64,000 bases of DNA, from NCBI GenBank assembly GCA_037138335.1, contig JBAXIO010000001.1, positions 248,001 through 312,000 on the forward strand. Reading direction: 5' to 3'. This stretch comes from CAIRDP01 sp037138335. GTDB taxonomy: Bacteria; Bacteroidota; Bacteroidia; Bacteroidales; FEN-979. Positions within the stretch are counted from its first letter, which is position 1; the number at the start of each line of letters is the position of its first letter. The notes under the pieces were generated by a model, which worked only from the letters and a program-made list of their open reading frames with translations, had not been told where the DNA came from and searched no databases. This document shows positions 23,910 through 33,356 of this stretch, piece by piece. A program made the translations under genes and the position numbers.

Positions 23910-25248
23910 GCGGTTCCATATTAATATTACCGCGAGGATTTTACTTATAACGGTGACCTGCTTCCTGTTTGCATTTGCCATCTTCAGGTTGCCTAATCCT
24001 TCATTGCTGGCATTGCTGGGTTTGCTCATACCGTTTCAGGCATTCCTTCTGATCAGGTACCTGAATGCCATAAACCGGAAACTTGAACAGTTTTTCATCA
24101 TGCACCTGAGCGGGGATGTAACTACATCCTTCTCCGCTGCCGGCAGGAAGGATGAGTTTGAAGGATTGTACAATTATTTCAGGAGGGTCAACGAAAAGCT
24201 GGAAACTTCAAGAGTTGAAAGCGAGATCAGGAACAACTATTTCAAAACTATTGTTGACCATACATCAACAGGCCTTGTCTCCTTTACAATGGAAGGCCGG
24301 GTGGAGCTTTTTAATGATGCCGCGAGGAAGATATTCAGAATAAACGTACTCCGGACTATTGACAAGCTTGACCGCTTCAAGGAAGGGTTCAGCGACACCT
24401 TAAAAGAACTGAAGCCTGGTGAAAGCCAGCTCATCAACCTGATCATCGATGACGACCTGGTTCAGCTGAGCACGCGAAAAGCTATTTTCAGGACCGGGAA
24501 CCTCGACCTTCACCTGGTATCCTTCCAAAATATCAAAAGCGAACTGGAACAACAGGAGATTGAATCCTGGCAGAAACTCATCAGGGTGCTTACCCATGAG
24601 ATCATGAACTCAATTACCCCGATTATTACCCTAGTTGCTACGCTCACAAAGATTTTCAGGCATAAAGATTCAGGGAACATCAAAACCCTGGGGGAACTTA
24701 CCGATCAGAACCTTGAAAAGACAATGAGGGGCCTTGATATCATTGAAAACAGGGGAAAGGGCCTGGTCCATTTTGTAAGGAATTACCGCTCTGTGGCAAT
24801 AATCCCCAAGCCGGAATTCCAGATCCTAAACCTGAACGACATGTTCACCCGGATCAACGAACTGCATGAAGAGATTCTTAAGGAGAAAAATATCCGGGTT
24901 ACTGTAGAATGTCCGCATTCCCTTCACCTGCAGGCCGACGGCAAACTTATGGACCAGGTACTGATCAACCTCTTCAAAAATGCAATCGAAGCCGTGAACG
25001 GAATACCTCAGCCTCAAATCAGGATGATGGCGCAACATACCGACAACCAGGTTATAATCGAAGTTGAAGACAACGGAACGGGGATAACCGACTATGCAAT
25101 GCAGAATATGTTCGTGCCTTTCTTCACAACCAAGGAAGGCGGTTCAGGCATTGGCCTGAGCCTCTCAAAACAGATCATCAGGATGCATGGAGGGTCTATT
25201 GGTGTTCAGTCTTCCCCGGGGAAAACAGTATTTACCATTAAGATCTGA
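23899..25248 (+). CDS. Membrane-bound NtrY-like histidine kinase
   Basis: 449 residues. Two transmembrane helices (about 10-28 and 34-53) are separated by only a few residues, so there is almost no extracytoplasmic sensor and the signal may be sensed in the membrane or cytosol. A HAMP-like or linker region, then a PAS-like domain (about 110-215) precede the H-box LIRVLTHEIMNSITP with H233. The ATP-binding domain has NLFKNAIEAV, DNGTGI and GGSGIGLSLS. It overlaps the regulator gene by 11 bp and ends directly against the stop of the converging LolD-type gene. Confidence 0.9.
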   Translation: MVSKRFHINITARILLITVTCFLFAFAIFRLPNPSLLALLGLLIPFQAFLLIRYLNAINRKLEQFFIMHLSGDVTTSFSAAGRKDEFEGLYNYFRRVNEKLETSRVESEIRNNYFKTIVDHTSTGLVSFTMEGRVELFNDAARKIFRINVLRTIDKLDRFKEGFSDTLKELKPGESQLINLIIDDDLVQLSTRKAIFRTGNLDLHLVSFQNIKSELEQQEIESWQKLIRVLTHEIMNSITPIITLVATLTKIFRHKDSGNIKTLGELTDQNLEKTMRGLDIIENRGKGLVHFVRNYRSVAIIPKPEFQILNLNDMFTRINELHEEILKEKNIRVTVECPHSLHLQADGKLMDQVLINLFKNAIEAVNGIPQPQIRMMAQHTDNQVIIEVEDNGTGITDYAMQNMFVPFFTTKEGGSGIGLSLSKQIIRMHGGSIGVQSSPGKTVFTIKI

Positions 25249-25920
25249 TCAGAATCTTTCATTAACTATTTTACCATCAAACAGGTTTACGATCCGGTTG
25301 CTGAACTCGGCATCACGCTGGGAATGTGTAACCATGATGATGGTTGTGCCTTTTTCATTGAGATTGGTGAGCAGGGCCATAACATCCTCTCCTTTGCTCG
25401 AGTCAAGGTTCCCTGTAGGCTCGTCGGCCAGGATTATGGAGGGATTGGCAACGACAGCCCTGGCGATGGCTACCCTTTGCTGCTGGCCCCCCGAGAGCTG
25501 CAAAGGGAAATGGTTCCTGCGGTGAAGTAATTCAAGCGTCTCAAGAACAGCCTGGACTTTTTCCTGTCGTTCTTTTTGTGTTTGGTTCAGGTAAAGAAGC
25601 GGGAGCTCGACATTTTCATACACTGTCAGCTCATCTATAAGATTAAAATTCTGAAATATAAATCCTATTTTCTTCTTGCGCAGATGACTGCGCTTTTTTT
25701 CGTTATAAAGTGCAACGTCCTCCCCGGCAAAGTAATACTCTCCGCCTGACGGACTGTCAAGCATACCCAGGATGTTCAGCAGGCTTGACTTCCCGCAGCC
25801 GGATGGCCCCATGATAGCAACAAATTCTCCATCCTCTACGCTGAAATCCACGCCATTCAAAGCATGGGTGTCAACATCCCGGGTACTGAAGGTTTTAGAC
25901 AGGTTAACAGTTTTAATCAT
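25249..25920 (-). CDS. LolD/MacB-type ABC transporter ATPase
   Basis: 223 residues. Walker A GPSGCGKS is at about 39-46, the Q-loop is in GFIFQNFNLID, the signature LSGGQQQRVAIARA is followed by Walker B IILADEPTGNLDS, and the H-loop is in IIMVTHS. This is the LolD/MacB/FtsE branch that works with FtsX-fold permeases. It is last in the RiPP operon, 9 bp after the C39 exporter. The 794-residue permease two genes upstream is its obvious partner. The pair may export or expel the peptide, or provide self-protection. Confidence 0.92.
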   Translation of the reverse strand: MIKTVNLSKTFSTRDVDTHALNGVDFSVEDGEFVAIMGPSGCGKSSLLNILGMLDSPSGGEYYFAGEDVALYNEKKRSHLRKKKIGFIFQNFNLIDELTVYENVELPLLYLNQTQKERQEKVQAVLETLELLHRRNHFPLQLSGGQQQRVAIARAVVANPSIILADEPTGNLDSSKGEDVMALLTNLNEKGTTIIMVTHSQRDAEFSNRIVNLFDGKIVNERF

Positions 25921-25929
25921 TTCGTTGGT

Positions 25930-28125
25930 TTATTTTCCTATTTCTAACTGATTGCTCACAAGGTCGAAATATATCCCTTTCCTGTCAAGCAGTTCCGCAT
26001 GCGTTCCCATCTCCATAATCCTTCCTTTGGATAAAACGATGATCTGGTGTGCATTCTTAACTGTGCTCAGCCGGTGGGCCACAATAATGGCTGTCCTCCC
26101 CCTGTAAAAGGTATCCAGCCTTTCCATAATTATCTTTTCATTTGATGCATCCAGTGCATTGGTCGCTTCATCAAAGAAAAGTACCTGAGGGTTCCTGTAT
26201 ACCGCTCTTGCAATTAAAATTCTCTGCTTCTGACCCTGGCTTAAACCTGCACCTTCCTGCCCGATTTTTGCCTGGACCCCTGATGGAAGGGAATCGATAA
26301 ACTCGCCGAGATTTGCCAGTGCGATGGCGTTGCCGAGCTTATCCTTATCAGGCTCGGGATCCCCCAGGGTTATATTTGATGCAATGGTGTCAGAAAAAAT
26401 ATACCCGTCCTGCATCACCGAACCGCAATTGCTCCTCCAGAAACGGTTGGAAATTTCATCCAGGGGGATATCATTTACGAGTATACGCCCTTTAACCGGC
26501 CTGTAAAAACTTAAAAGCAGTTTGATCAGGGTGGTTTTGCCGCTGCCGCTCATCCCGACAATGGCCGTCACTTTGTTGGCCGGAATCGTAAAGCACAGGT
26601 TGTCGAGCACCATAGGTGAATGCGGACCTTCATACTGAAAACAGAGGTTCTCGACCCTGATGCCTGAGAATTCCCCGATATCAGTTATAAGATGGGTCCC
26701 CTCTGCCTCTTCATCATCCACATGGTTGATTTCCTGTATGCGCTCCATGCTTATCCCCGCATCCTGCATTTCACGGATGAAACTCACAATCTGCTCCACC
26801 GGACCGTTGAGCTGCCCGAGGATAAATTGTATTGCAAGCATCATACCCAGGGTGAGATGGCCTTCAATTACCAGCCATGCAGTAATAAATGTGATAATAA
26901 TATCCTTTGTCCTCAGGAAAAAGAATGAACCAAGATCCTGGTACTGGCTTATCTTAAGGCTTTTAATCTGAATATTGAACAACTGTTCCTGGATCTTTTC
27001 CCATTCTTTTCTTTTCTGGTCTTCAGAATTGGTCAGTTTTATCTCAGGGATCCCTTGTATGATTTGTAAAAGCGTATTCTGGTTATCAGACATCTTCGAA
27101 AACCTGATATAATCAAGTTCCTTCCTTTTCTTCATAAAAAAGTACACCCATCCCGAGTATAGTATACTGCTGATAATGAAAACAGCCAGAACCAGCGAAC
27201 TATATACTGCAAGTATGATCCCGAATACAGTTAAGGTGAGCAGCGAAAAAATAATATTGAGCAAACTGGTGGTAATGAATGACTGTATCCTCTGGTGATC
27301 AGCAATCCTCTGGATCAGATCCCCGGGGAGTTTGCTTGCAAAGAATGCCATGGGAAGCTTAAGGAGTTTCTTCAGGAAATCCGACACCATGCTGATATTG
27401 ATCCTGTTGGATATATAAACCAGAACCCTGCTCCTGAAGAATTCAATGCTTATCATCCCCAGGAACAAGGCTAGCTGGCCAAGGAGGATCAGGGTGATGT
27501 AGCCAAGATCCTTATGTGCAATACCATTATCGACTATCTTCTGGGTAAGCAGGGGAAAGGCAAACTGGACGCCGCTTGCAGGGAGCATGATGAGCATGAG
27601 CCATATCATCCTCGATTTATATGGTTTCATGTATTGCCTGATAAAGGAAAAGATGCGTTTGTTTTTCTTATCCTCAGGCATGGCCTGGAATTCAGGCCCA
27701 GGTTCCAGCAACAGGCATATCCCTTTCCCGCTGTAATCCTCTTCAGTTTGCCAGGCCTTCAGGAAGTCGGTTTCCTTATATGTGATAAGCCCGTGTGCAG
27801 GGTCGGCAACCTTAATGAGATATCCGTCTCTTTTCTTAATGATACTGTAGATGACAACAAAATGGTTCTGATGCCAGTGTGCAATGCAGGGCAGGGGATC
27901 GGAGGCCACAAGCTCGCTGAAGGACAAATTCACTCCCATGGTCCTGAACCCGACCGATTCTGCAGCGTCACTGATCCCGAGCATGGAAACACCTTCCCTT
28001 GTAATATGTGAGGCGGCACGCAAGCTCGTTATGTTAAAGAACTTGCCGTAATAATCACATACCATCTTCAGGCAGGCTGGTCCGCAATCCATCGTATCAT
28101 GTTGCCTGTAAAAAGGGAAAGCCAT
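25930..28125 (-). CDS. Peptidase C39-containing ABC exporter (leader-cleaving)
   Basis: 731 residues. An N-terminal C39 peptidase domain (about 1-140) has C14 in DCGPAC, H88 in HWHQNHFVVIY, D108 in KVADPAHG and oxyanion Q8. The transmembrane domain spans about 165-450 and the nucleotide-binding domain about 490-731, with Walker A GMSGSGKT and signature LSQGQKQR, then FFDEATNALD. Such PCATs cut double-glycine leaders and export the core peptide. The precursor in the same operon ends its leader in GG at residues 24-25. All catalytic residues are intact. Confidence 0.95.
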   Translation of the reverse strand: MAFPFYRQHDTMDCGPACLKMVCDYYGKFFNITSLRAASHITREGVSMLGISDAAESVGFRTMGVNLSFSELVASDPLPCIAHWHQNHFVVIYSIIKKRDGYLIKVADPAHGLITYKETDFLKAWQTEEDYSGKGICLLLEPGPEFQAMPEDKKNKRIFSFIRQYMKPYKSRMIWLMLIMLPASGVQFAFPLLTQKIVDNGIAHKDLGYITLILLGQLALFLGMISIEFFRSRVLVYISNRINISMVSDFLKKLLKLPMAFFASKLPGDLIQRIADHQRIQSFITTSLLNIIFSLLTLTVFGIILAVYSSLVLAVFIISSILYSGWVYFFMKKRKELDYIRFSKMSDNQNTLLQIIQGIPEIKLTNSEDQKRKEWEKIQEQLFNIQIKSLKISQYQDLGSFFFLRTKDIIITFITAWLVIEGHLTLGMMLAIQFILGQLNGPVEQIVSFIREMQDAGISMERIQEINHVDDEEAEGTHLITDIGEFSGIRVENLCFQYEGPHSPMVLDNLCFTIPANKVTAIVGMSGSGKTTLIKLLLSFYRPVKGRILVNDIPLDEISNRFWRSNCGSVMQDGYIFSDTIASNITLGDPEPDKDKLGNAIALANLGEFIDSLPSGVQAKIGQEGAGLSQGQKQRILIARAVYRNPQVLFFDEATNALDASNEKIIMERLDTFYRGRTAIIVAHRLSTVKNAHQIIVLSKGRIMEMGTHAELLDRKGIYFDLVSNQLEIGK

Positions 28126-28127
28126 CT

Positions 28128-30512
28128 TTATTCGTATTTGAGTGCATTTATAGGGTTAGACCTGAGAACTTTAAGTGTCCTGAAAAGGAGGATTGCCGAG
28201 ACGAAAGCCGTTACCGTAATAACACAGAGCAGCATCACCCATATACTGACATTAACCCGGTAATAGAATTCCTTAAGCCAGAGTTCCATGAGCGCCCATG
28301 AAACCGGTATTGCTACAATTGTAGCCAGAGCTGTATAAAGAAGGAATTCCCTTTGCATACGGTAAATGATTTGAAAATTTGATGCCCCGAAGACTTTCCG
28401 GATGGCTGTTTCCTTTGTCTTTCTTTCCGAGATCAACAAGGCTAGACCAAATAACCCCATGCCTGTAATTATAAATGCGAGTATCGTGAACATCGCCACA
28501 GCCATCACAAAGTTATTTTCCTTTTTATATGACGACCTGAGCTCCTGCCTGAAAAATGAGTACGTAAAGGGGATTTTGGGGTATGTTTTTTCCCAGCAGC
28601 TTCGTATGTCGTTGACGACTTCAAGCTCACGGCCCTGTTTATAGTGAACTACAAGGGTATTGATGGCATACGGATTAAAAACGAAGTTAGTGGCATTGAT
28701 CCTGCTGTGGAGGGTATGAATGTTAAAATCCCTGGCCACACCAACAATTTTGGCATCATTCATGATGAAGCCGACAGGTTGTTTCAGCCCAAGGACCCTG
28801 GCTGCTTCCTCGTTGAAAATACATTCGACCTCGTTTCTCTTAATGCTCGCAGTATCAAAGTCCCTTCCCCTGACAATGGGTATCCCAAGGGTATTGAAAA
28901 AATCATTGTCAATACTTATCCATTCGATATGTATCGGTTCTTTATTATCAGCAACCATTGCCTTTACCAGTGAAATCGTACTGGAAGGAAGAGAAAAAGC
29001 AGAAGTCCCGGAGAAAGAAATTATCCCGCCGACTTTGCGGAGGGCTGATTTCAGTGATACATATTTTTTATAGTCAGGGGTTTTAAGTGATACCAATAAA
29101 ATATTGTCCCTTGAAATTGACAGGTTGCTGATGTAACAAAGCCTGATCTGGCTGTAGATTGTGATCATGCAGATGAGCAATGAGAGCGTGATGAACAGCT
29201 GGAACCCAATGAAAATCTTGCTCAGGTTGAACTTCCCGGGGGTATAATCCCTTGCTTTCAGGGCATTTATGGGATTCAGGCCGGCAAGGTATACCGCCAC
29301 ATAAAGTCCCGAAAGTATTCCTATAGTGACTGTGATGGCCGCAAAGAAAGCGATGTATTTAAGCATATTGCTTGGGTACATGGTAATTGTATAATCAGGC
29401 ATTCCGGTGATCCTGGGGTCGATCAGGCCGAGTATGAAAAGGGCAAGGGGCAGCGCCATAAAAGTCAGCAAAACCGATTCAATCAGTATCTGGATCCTCA
29501 GTTCCTTCTTGGTGGCCCCGAGTACCTTTCTTACGCCGATCTCCTTGAACCTCAGGGCCGACCTCGCCGTACTCAGGATTGCATAGTTTATTCCTGCAAG
29601 AAGTAAAATGAAAACGGCCAGCCAGGAGTATGTATATACCGATAATTTATTCCCTTTAAGCTGATAATTGTTTTGAAGGTCAGCCGATTCCAGGTAAATA
29701 TCCTTGAAAGCCTGAAACGATATCCTGAGATTTGCGCTTCTCCATCCCGGGTCTTTCAGGATCCCGGGAAGCATTGCCGACACGGTCGCGGCATCAGCCC
29801 CTTCGGTAAATTCACAAACAGACTCCACCGAAAAATCATCATAGGAATTAAAAACAGGCAGGAGGTCAGGCATGGCATCTTTAAGGAACGTTTGGTAAAA
29901 TGCAGGGTCAGTGATAAAATCAGCGGTAATGGTTGAATTCCAGGGCAGGTCTTTAAAAACCCCTGCAATTTTCATTTCATATTGATTAAGCCCAACCCTG
30001 AGAGTCACCTTCTGCATCAGGTCAGGTTCACTCTTAAAGTATTTATGAACGGCGGTTTCGGAGATAAATATGCAGTTCGGAATATGTTTAGCGAGGGCAA
30101 TGCCACCTCTGTTAAATCCAATATCAAGCATTTCGAAGAGTTCGGGATCGGCACAGATGAAATCATCCACGTCAGTGACCACGCCCGCAGTAAGAACTTT
30201 GACTTTATCGGGCATATACTGTTTCTGAATGATCCTTGCGACTTTTTTGCAATCGGGAATGTTCGTTATGAGTAGCTGTTTTACAAGCGAGGATCCTTCG
30301 GGGATCATAACCCCTTTCGAATCGGAATATATGACCCTGTATAGCTTCTTGTATGCCGGGAAACATGTATTATAGCCTGTTTCGTTGATAGCAAAGACTA
30401 AAAGCACAAATGCGGCAGTAAGGCCCAGAACAAGCCCGGCAATATTAATGATGGTATACGTCTTGTTGTTTACGATAGTGCGGTAAGATGTTACCAAAGC
30501 GTTCCTGATCAT
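28128..30512 (-). CDS. FtsX/MacB-type ABC transporter permease
   Basis: 794 residues. It has the double-FtsX layout: a first transmembrane helix about 21-42, a large extracytoplasmic MacB-like domain (about 45-285), three helices around 290-420, a further helix at about 433-455, a second extracytoplasmic domain and three C-terminal helices about 675-785. LRFKEIGVRKVLGATKKELR and ISERKTKETAIRKVFGASNF are the duplicated cytoplasmic motifs of this family. It needs a separate ATPase, supplied by the LolD-type gene at the end of the operon. It is 2 bp upstream of the C39 exporter and 9 bp downstream of the pseudo-radical-SAM gene. Confidence 0.9.
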   Translation of the reverse strand: MIRNALVTSYRTIVNNKTYTIINIAGLVLGLTAAFVLLVFAINETGYNTCFPAYKKLYRVIYSDSKGVMIPEGSSLVKQLLITNIPDCKKVARIIQKQYMPDKVKVLTAGVVTDVDDFICADPELFEMLDIGFNRGGIALAKHIPNCIFISETAVHKYFKSEPDLMQKVTLRVGLNQYEMKIAGVFKDLPWNSTITADFITDPAFYQTFLKDAMPDLLPVFNSYDDFSVESVCEFTEGADAATVSAMLPGILKDPGWRSANLRISFQAFKDIYLESADLQNNYQLKGNKLSVYTYSWLAVFILLLAGINYAILSTARSALRFKEIGVRKVLGATKKELRIQILIESVLLTFMALPLALFILGLIDPRITGMPDYTITMYPSNMLKYIAFFAAITVTIGILSGLYVAVYLAGLNPINALKARDYTPGKFNLSKIFIGFQLFITLSLLICMITIYSQIRLCYISNLSISRDNILLVSLKTPDYKKYVSLKSALRKVGGIISFSGTSAFSLPSSTISLVKAMVADNKEPIHIEWISIDNDFFNTLGIPIVRGRDFDTASIKRNEVECIFNEEAARVLGLKQPVGFIMNDAKIVGVARDFNIHTLHSRINATNFVFNPYAINTLVVHYKQGRELEVVNDIRSCWEKTYPKIPFTYSFFRQELRSSYKKENNFVMAVAMFTILAFIITGMGLFGLALLISERKTKETAIRKVFGASNFQIIYRMQREFLLYTALATIVAIPVSWALMELWLKEFYYRVNVSIWVMLLCVITVTAFVSAILLFRTLKVLRSNPINALKYE

Positions 30513-30521
30513 GCTCCTTGT

Positions 30522-31775
30522 TTATAAGACATCACAGAAGTTAAACTTTTTCATGAACAGCTCGTAGTTCCCGACCGGAGGACAAAAAAGCCGGTAAAGG
30601 CATTCGCTGCACGGGGTAACTTTCATTCTGGTCATTTCCCAGCACTGACCGCCGGCAATTTCATGCCTGACCAGTTCCTCCATGCTGTGGGTGTTAATGT
30701 TGCCGATGGGCCCGGTATTCATGTTGGCGCAGACTTCACCTCCCGTTAAAATGAATATTTTGCCGTACAGCTGTTCGTTTATCAACGACCTTGAGTAGAT
30801 CTGTTTCTGGGTCGGCTTTAAAGAAAGGATCTCGTCTTTGGAAAGGAAAACATTTTCTTTGAAAAAGCCGGAGTTGCCCCCGTCAAAATAAGGGAACAAG
30901 AAAACTTTTTCTTTCCCGGGTTCCTGTAAAAGCTCAGTAACGGCCTTATATTCATCGAGCGAGCGTATCATGAAGTTCAGGTCAACCAAATGTTGTTTTT
31001 TAATGTATTCAGGGTTCCTGCGGATGGCTTTAAGGGCTTTGGGCCCGCCGGGAAAGCTTATGTATAATGAAGTCCTGCTTTTGGGGATCCTGAGGAGCCT
31101 TGAAACGACATCCGGGTCAGAACAAGGGAGAGGGAGGTGAAAGGTCACCGGCAAAAGCAGTTTGTGTATCCTTGAAATGACATTTTTGATTTCGGAATAA
31201 GCTGTAATATCAGAACCGCTCAGGCTTATTTCCATCCCGCTGACCCCTGTATACCTGGAGCAGGTGTTAAATACCGTTTCAAATTGCATTTCGCTGTATC
31301 CCTGCTGGTTAAAGACAGGGCAAAAGAACTGGTTTGCTGCAAACCTGTAATCGGTACACACCTCATTGTTGTCCTGGTTCAGGAAAAAGTAAATATTACG
31401 CAGGTAGTCATCCGCAGAAAAAGAAGGCGAATCTTTATCCGGAGGATAGTTTTTTATAACAGGTTTAGGTCTTATGACTGAGGGCCTGAGTTTACCCGAT
31501 GCAGATACCAGGTCGCCGCAGAAGCTTTCCCTCAGATCTGCTACCAGGGATGCTATTTCAGGGTTCCCGGGTTCAGTATCCATTGCTGCAAGAAATCCTC
31601 CGCCGGGATCTTCCGCTTCACTTATAAATCGGGCTACTGCGGGGGAATCCCTGTATTCAAGTATCCTGCCGTTAAGGGAATTGTATATAAGCACATCATT
31701 CCCGGCCATTACCGAAAACGTATAGGGTTCCAGGTAGAGGAACCGTTCATTTTTATTTGGCAAGGAATGCTTCAT
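30522..31775 (-). CDS. Pseudo-radical-SAM protein of GG-Bacteroidales RiPP type
   Basis: 417 residues from ATG at 31775; the longer frame would begin at TTG at 31820 and overlap the maturase more. The N terminus (ERFLYLEPYTFSVMAGNDVL) and the barrel-like body resemble radical SAM maturases, but no CxxxCxxC is present. The C terminus keeps SPASM-like cysteines (GEVCANMNTGPIGNI, then TPCSECLYRLFCPPVGNYE). In known GG-Bacteroidales systems a pseudo-rSAM protein accompanies the true maturase and precursor. Its function is not established; peptide binding or maturase partnering is plausible. The start overlaps the maturase stop by 23 bp. Confidence 0.85.
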   Translation of the reverse strand: MKHSLPNKNERFLYLEPYTFSVMAGNDVLIYNSLNGRILEYRDSPAVARFISEAEDPGGGFLAAMDTEPGNPEIASLVADLRESFCGDLVSASGKLRPSVIRPKPVIKNYPPDKDSPSFSADDYLRNIYFFLNQDNNEVCTDYRFAANQFFCPVFNQQGYSEMQFETVFNTCSRYTGVSGMEISLSGSDITAYSEIKNVISRIHKLLLPVTFHLPLPCSDPDVVSRLLRIPKSRTSLYISFPGGPKALKAIRRNPEYIKKQHLVDLNFMIRSLDEYKAVTELLQEPGKEKVFLFPYFDGGNSGFFKENVFLSKDEILSLKPTQKQIYSRSLINEQLYGKIFILTGGEVCANMNTGPIGNINTHSMEELVRHEIAGGQCWEMTRMKVTPCSECLYRLFCPPVGNYELFMKKFNFCDVL

Positions 31776-33270
31776 CCCTGATTCGTGCAAACAATTGCTG
31801 GTCTTGTTCCAGGTAATCAAATATCTGTGTTAAATGCGATGTAAACTTCTGTTTGTTCATAAAGAATTCGCAGGAGGGCCTGCCTGTTTCAACAGCAGTA
31901 TTGAAAATGCATTCCTTGCAATTATCGGCAAGGTAGCATTGTTTGCAGAGTTTTTTAAGCTTATGAAAGTAGGTGTTGTAAATCCCTGCTATTTTATCGG
32001 GGTTTATTTCAACTTCTGAGCCTTTGACCGAGCCCATTTCAAAGATCCTGCTGATATGTTCACAGGGGTAAATACCTCCGTCGGCGCTCATATAAACCCT
32101 CAGATCGAAGGGTGAGCATGTTGCCGTGGGAAGGTGTTTGCTATTGTCGCGGGCCTTTTTAAGCGGGTTAAGCAATTGGCCCGGCCTCCGGAAGACAAAA
32201 TCCCCGAAGCGTTCAAAAACTTCGGCGGTTTCTGTAACCAGAGGGTGTTTGGTGAAAAGTTCATGTACATAGCAGGTGTTTTCAGTTGCCGGGAAACGGC
32301 TCTTAAGAAAGGTCTCATTAAACTCTTCCTTAAATTCGTCGACAAGCCCTGTCGTGGTAATGCTTGACATTATGGGTGTTTTCCCGTAACGGGAAGAGAA
32401 ATGTTCGTAAATCGATTTAAGGCTGTTCCGGCTGTGCCTTACGGTCAGGAATATGACACGGCGGTCAAAGTAGGAGGGGAATTTCTCCCTGACCATATCA
32501 ATATTCCTGGTCACCAGGTCAAAGGAAGGTTTCTTATTGGTTTTTAATATCCTGAAAGAATTTGCAAGTTCGTCACCGTCAAGGCTGATGGCCAGCTCAA
32601 AATCGTTTTCGACCAGGAAATTTATATGCTTCCTGAGCAGCAGGCCATTGGATGTCATGGAGTAAGTAACCCTGGAAGAAGGTTTCTTATGCTCGCGAAC
32701 ATGATTCACCACATCTTTGATAAAATCAAAATTCTTCAATGGTTCCCCGCCGTAAAAACTAACGGTGAGTTGTTGGGTTGAACCGGGCTTGCGTTTATCA
32801 AGGATCAGATCAAGCAACTTAAATGCATCGGCAGCATTGATCTTTTTACGCTCCCTGTTTTTATTAAAATAAAACTTGCTGTAAGTACAGTAGACGCAAT
32901 CGAGGTTGCAATCTTCGGTAGTTTCAAAAATTAATTGCCTGGTTTGGGAAAGGTTTTGTTCGATCCTGCCTGGGGGAATAATCCCGTCGTGGTTTTTCTG
33001 TTCGCCGGGTTTGAAAAAACCATGTTTTTTAAGAAACCTGAATTTCCTGAGGTAAAACTGGAAATCGGTGTTTGAAAATTTGCCCAGGCCCGGGATTGAA
33101 ACGGCCTGGTTTGCAGAAGCCTTTCTCAAAATGGCTTTCCATTGTTTATCATCGCCGGATAAGCTGATGAAATAATTGATAAGTGGCTGGGAAAACAGGA
33201 ATTGCCTGTTGTGAGAACTGTAGAAATAAGAATGACCTGATGAAGTGGTAAAGGGGATAGCCGCTTTCAT
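31753..33270 (-). CDS. Radical SAM/SPASM peptide maturase (GG-Bacteroidales type)
   Basis: 505 residues. The radical SAM cluster motif is CNLDCVYC, with C121, C125 and C128, followed by VSFYGGEPL. The C terminus is a SPASM domain with C385, C403, C442, C445, C451, C454 and C467, enough for auxiliary iron-sulfur clusters. The N-terminal 110 residues lack a motif I can name and may bind the leader. Related enzymes install radical-based crosslinks or other changes in RiPP precursors. The gene is 86 bp downstream of the precursor, across a stem-loop. The actual modification cannot be read from sequence. Confidence 0.9.
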   Translation of the reverse strand: MKAAIPFTTSSGHSYFYSSHNRQFLFSQPLINYFISLSGDDKQWKAILRKASANQAVSIPGLGKFSNTDFQFYLRKFRFLKKHGFFKPGEQKNHDGIIPPGRIEQNLSQTRQLIFETTEDCNLDCVYCTYSKFYFNKNRERKKINAADAFKLLDLILDKRKPGSTQQLTVSFYGGEPLKNFDFIKDVVNHVREHKKPSSRVTYSMTSNGLLLRKHINFLVENDFELAISLDGDELANSFRILKTNKKPSFDLVTRNIDMVREKFPSYFDRRVIFLTVRHSRNSLKSIYEHFSSRYGKTPIMSSITTTGLVDEFKEEFNETFLKSRFPATENTCYVHELFTKHPLVTETAEVFERFGDFVFRRPGQLLNPLKKARDNSKHLPTATCSPFDLRVYMSADGGIYPCEHISRIFEMGSVKGSEVEINPDKIAGIYNTYFHKLKKLCKQCYLADNCKECIFNTAVETGRPSCEFFMNKQKFTSHLTQIFDYLEQDQQLFARIRDEAFLAK

Positions 33271-33281
33271 ATAATTATATC

Positions 33282-33311
33282 GCAGGGCAAGAATAATCTT
33301 ACCGGCCCTGC
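33282..33311 (-). terminator. Stem-loop between precursor and maturase (possible attenuator)
   Basis: GCAGGGC (33282-33288) and GCCCTGC (33305-33311) form a perfect 7-bp stem with a 16-nt loop in the 86-bp gap after the precursor. No T tract follows, so it is more likely a partial terminator or an RNA-stability element that gives more precursor than enzyme. Confidence 0.45.
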
Positions 33312-33356
33312 AAATATACTTTTTTTACAGGCCGTTTTCAATAAGGGGGCAGGGGA

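Noticed and set aside
31776..31820. TTG-initiated extension of the pseudo-rSAM protein
   Set aside because: It overlaps the maturase further and the ATG at 31775 fits the family N terminus.
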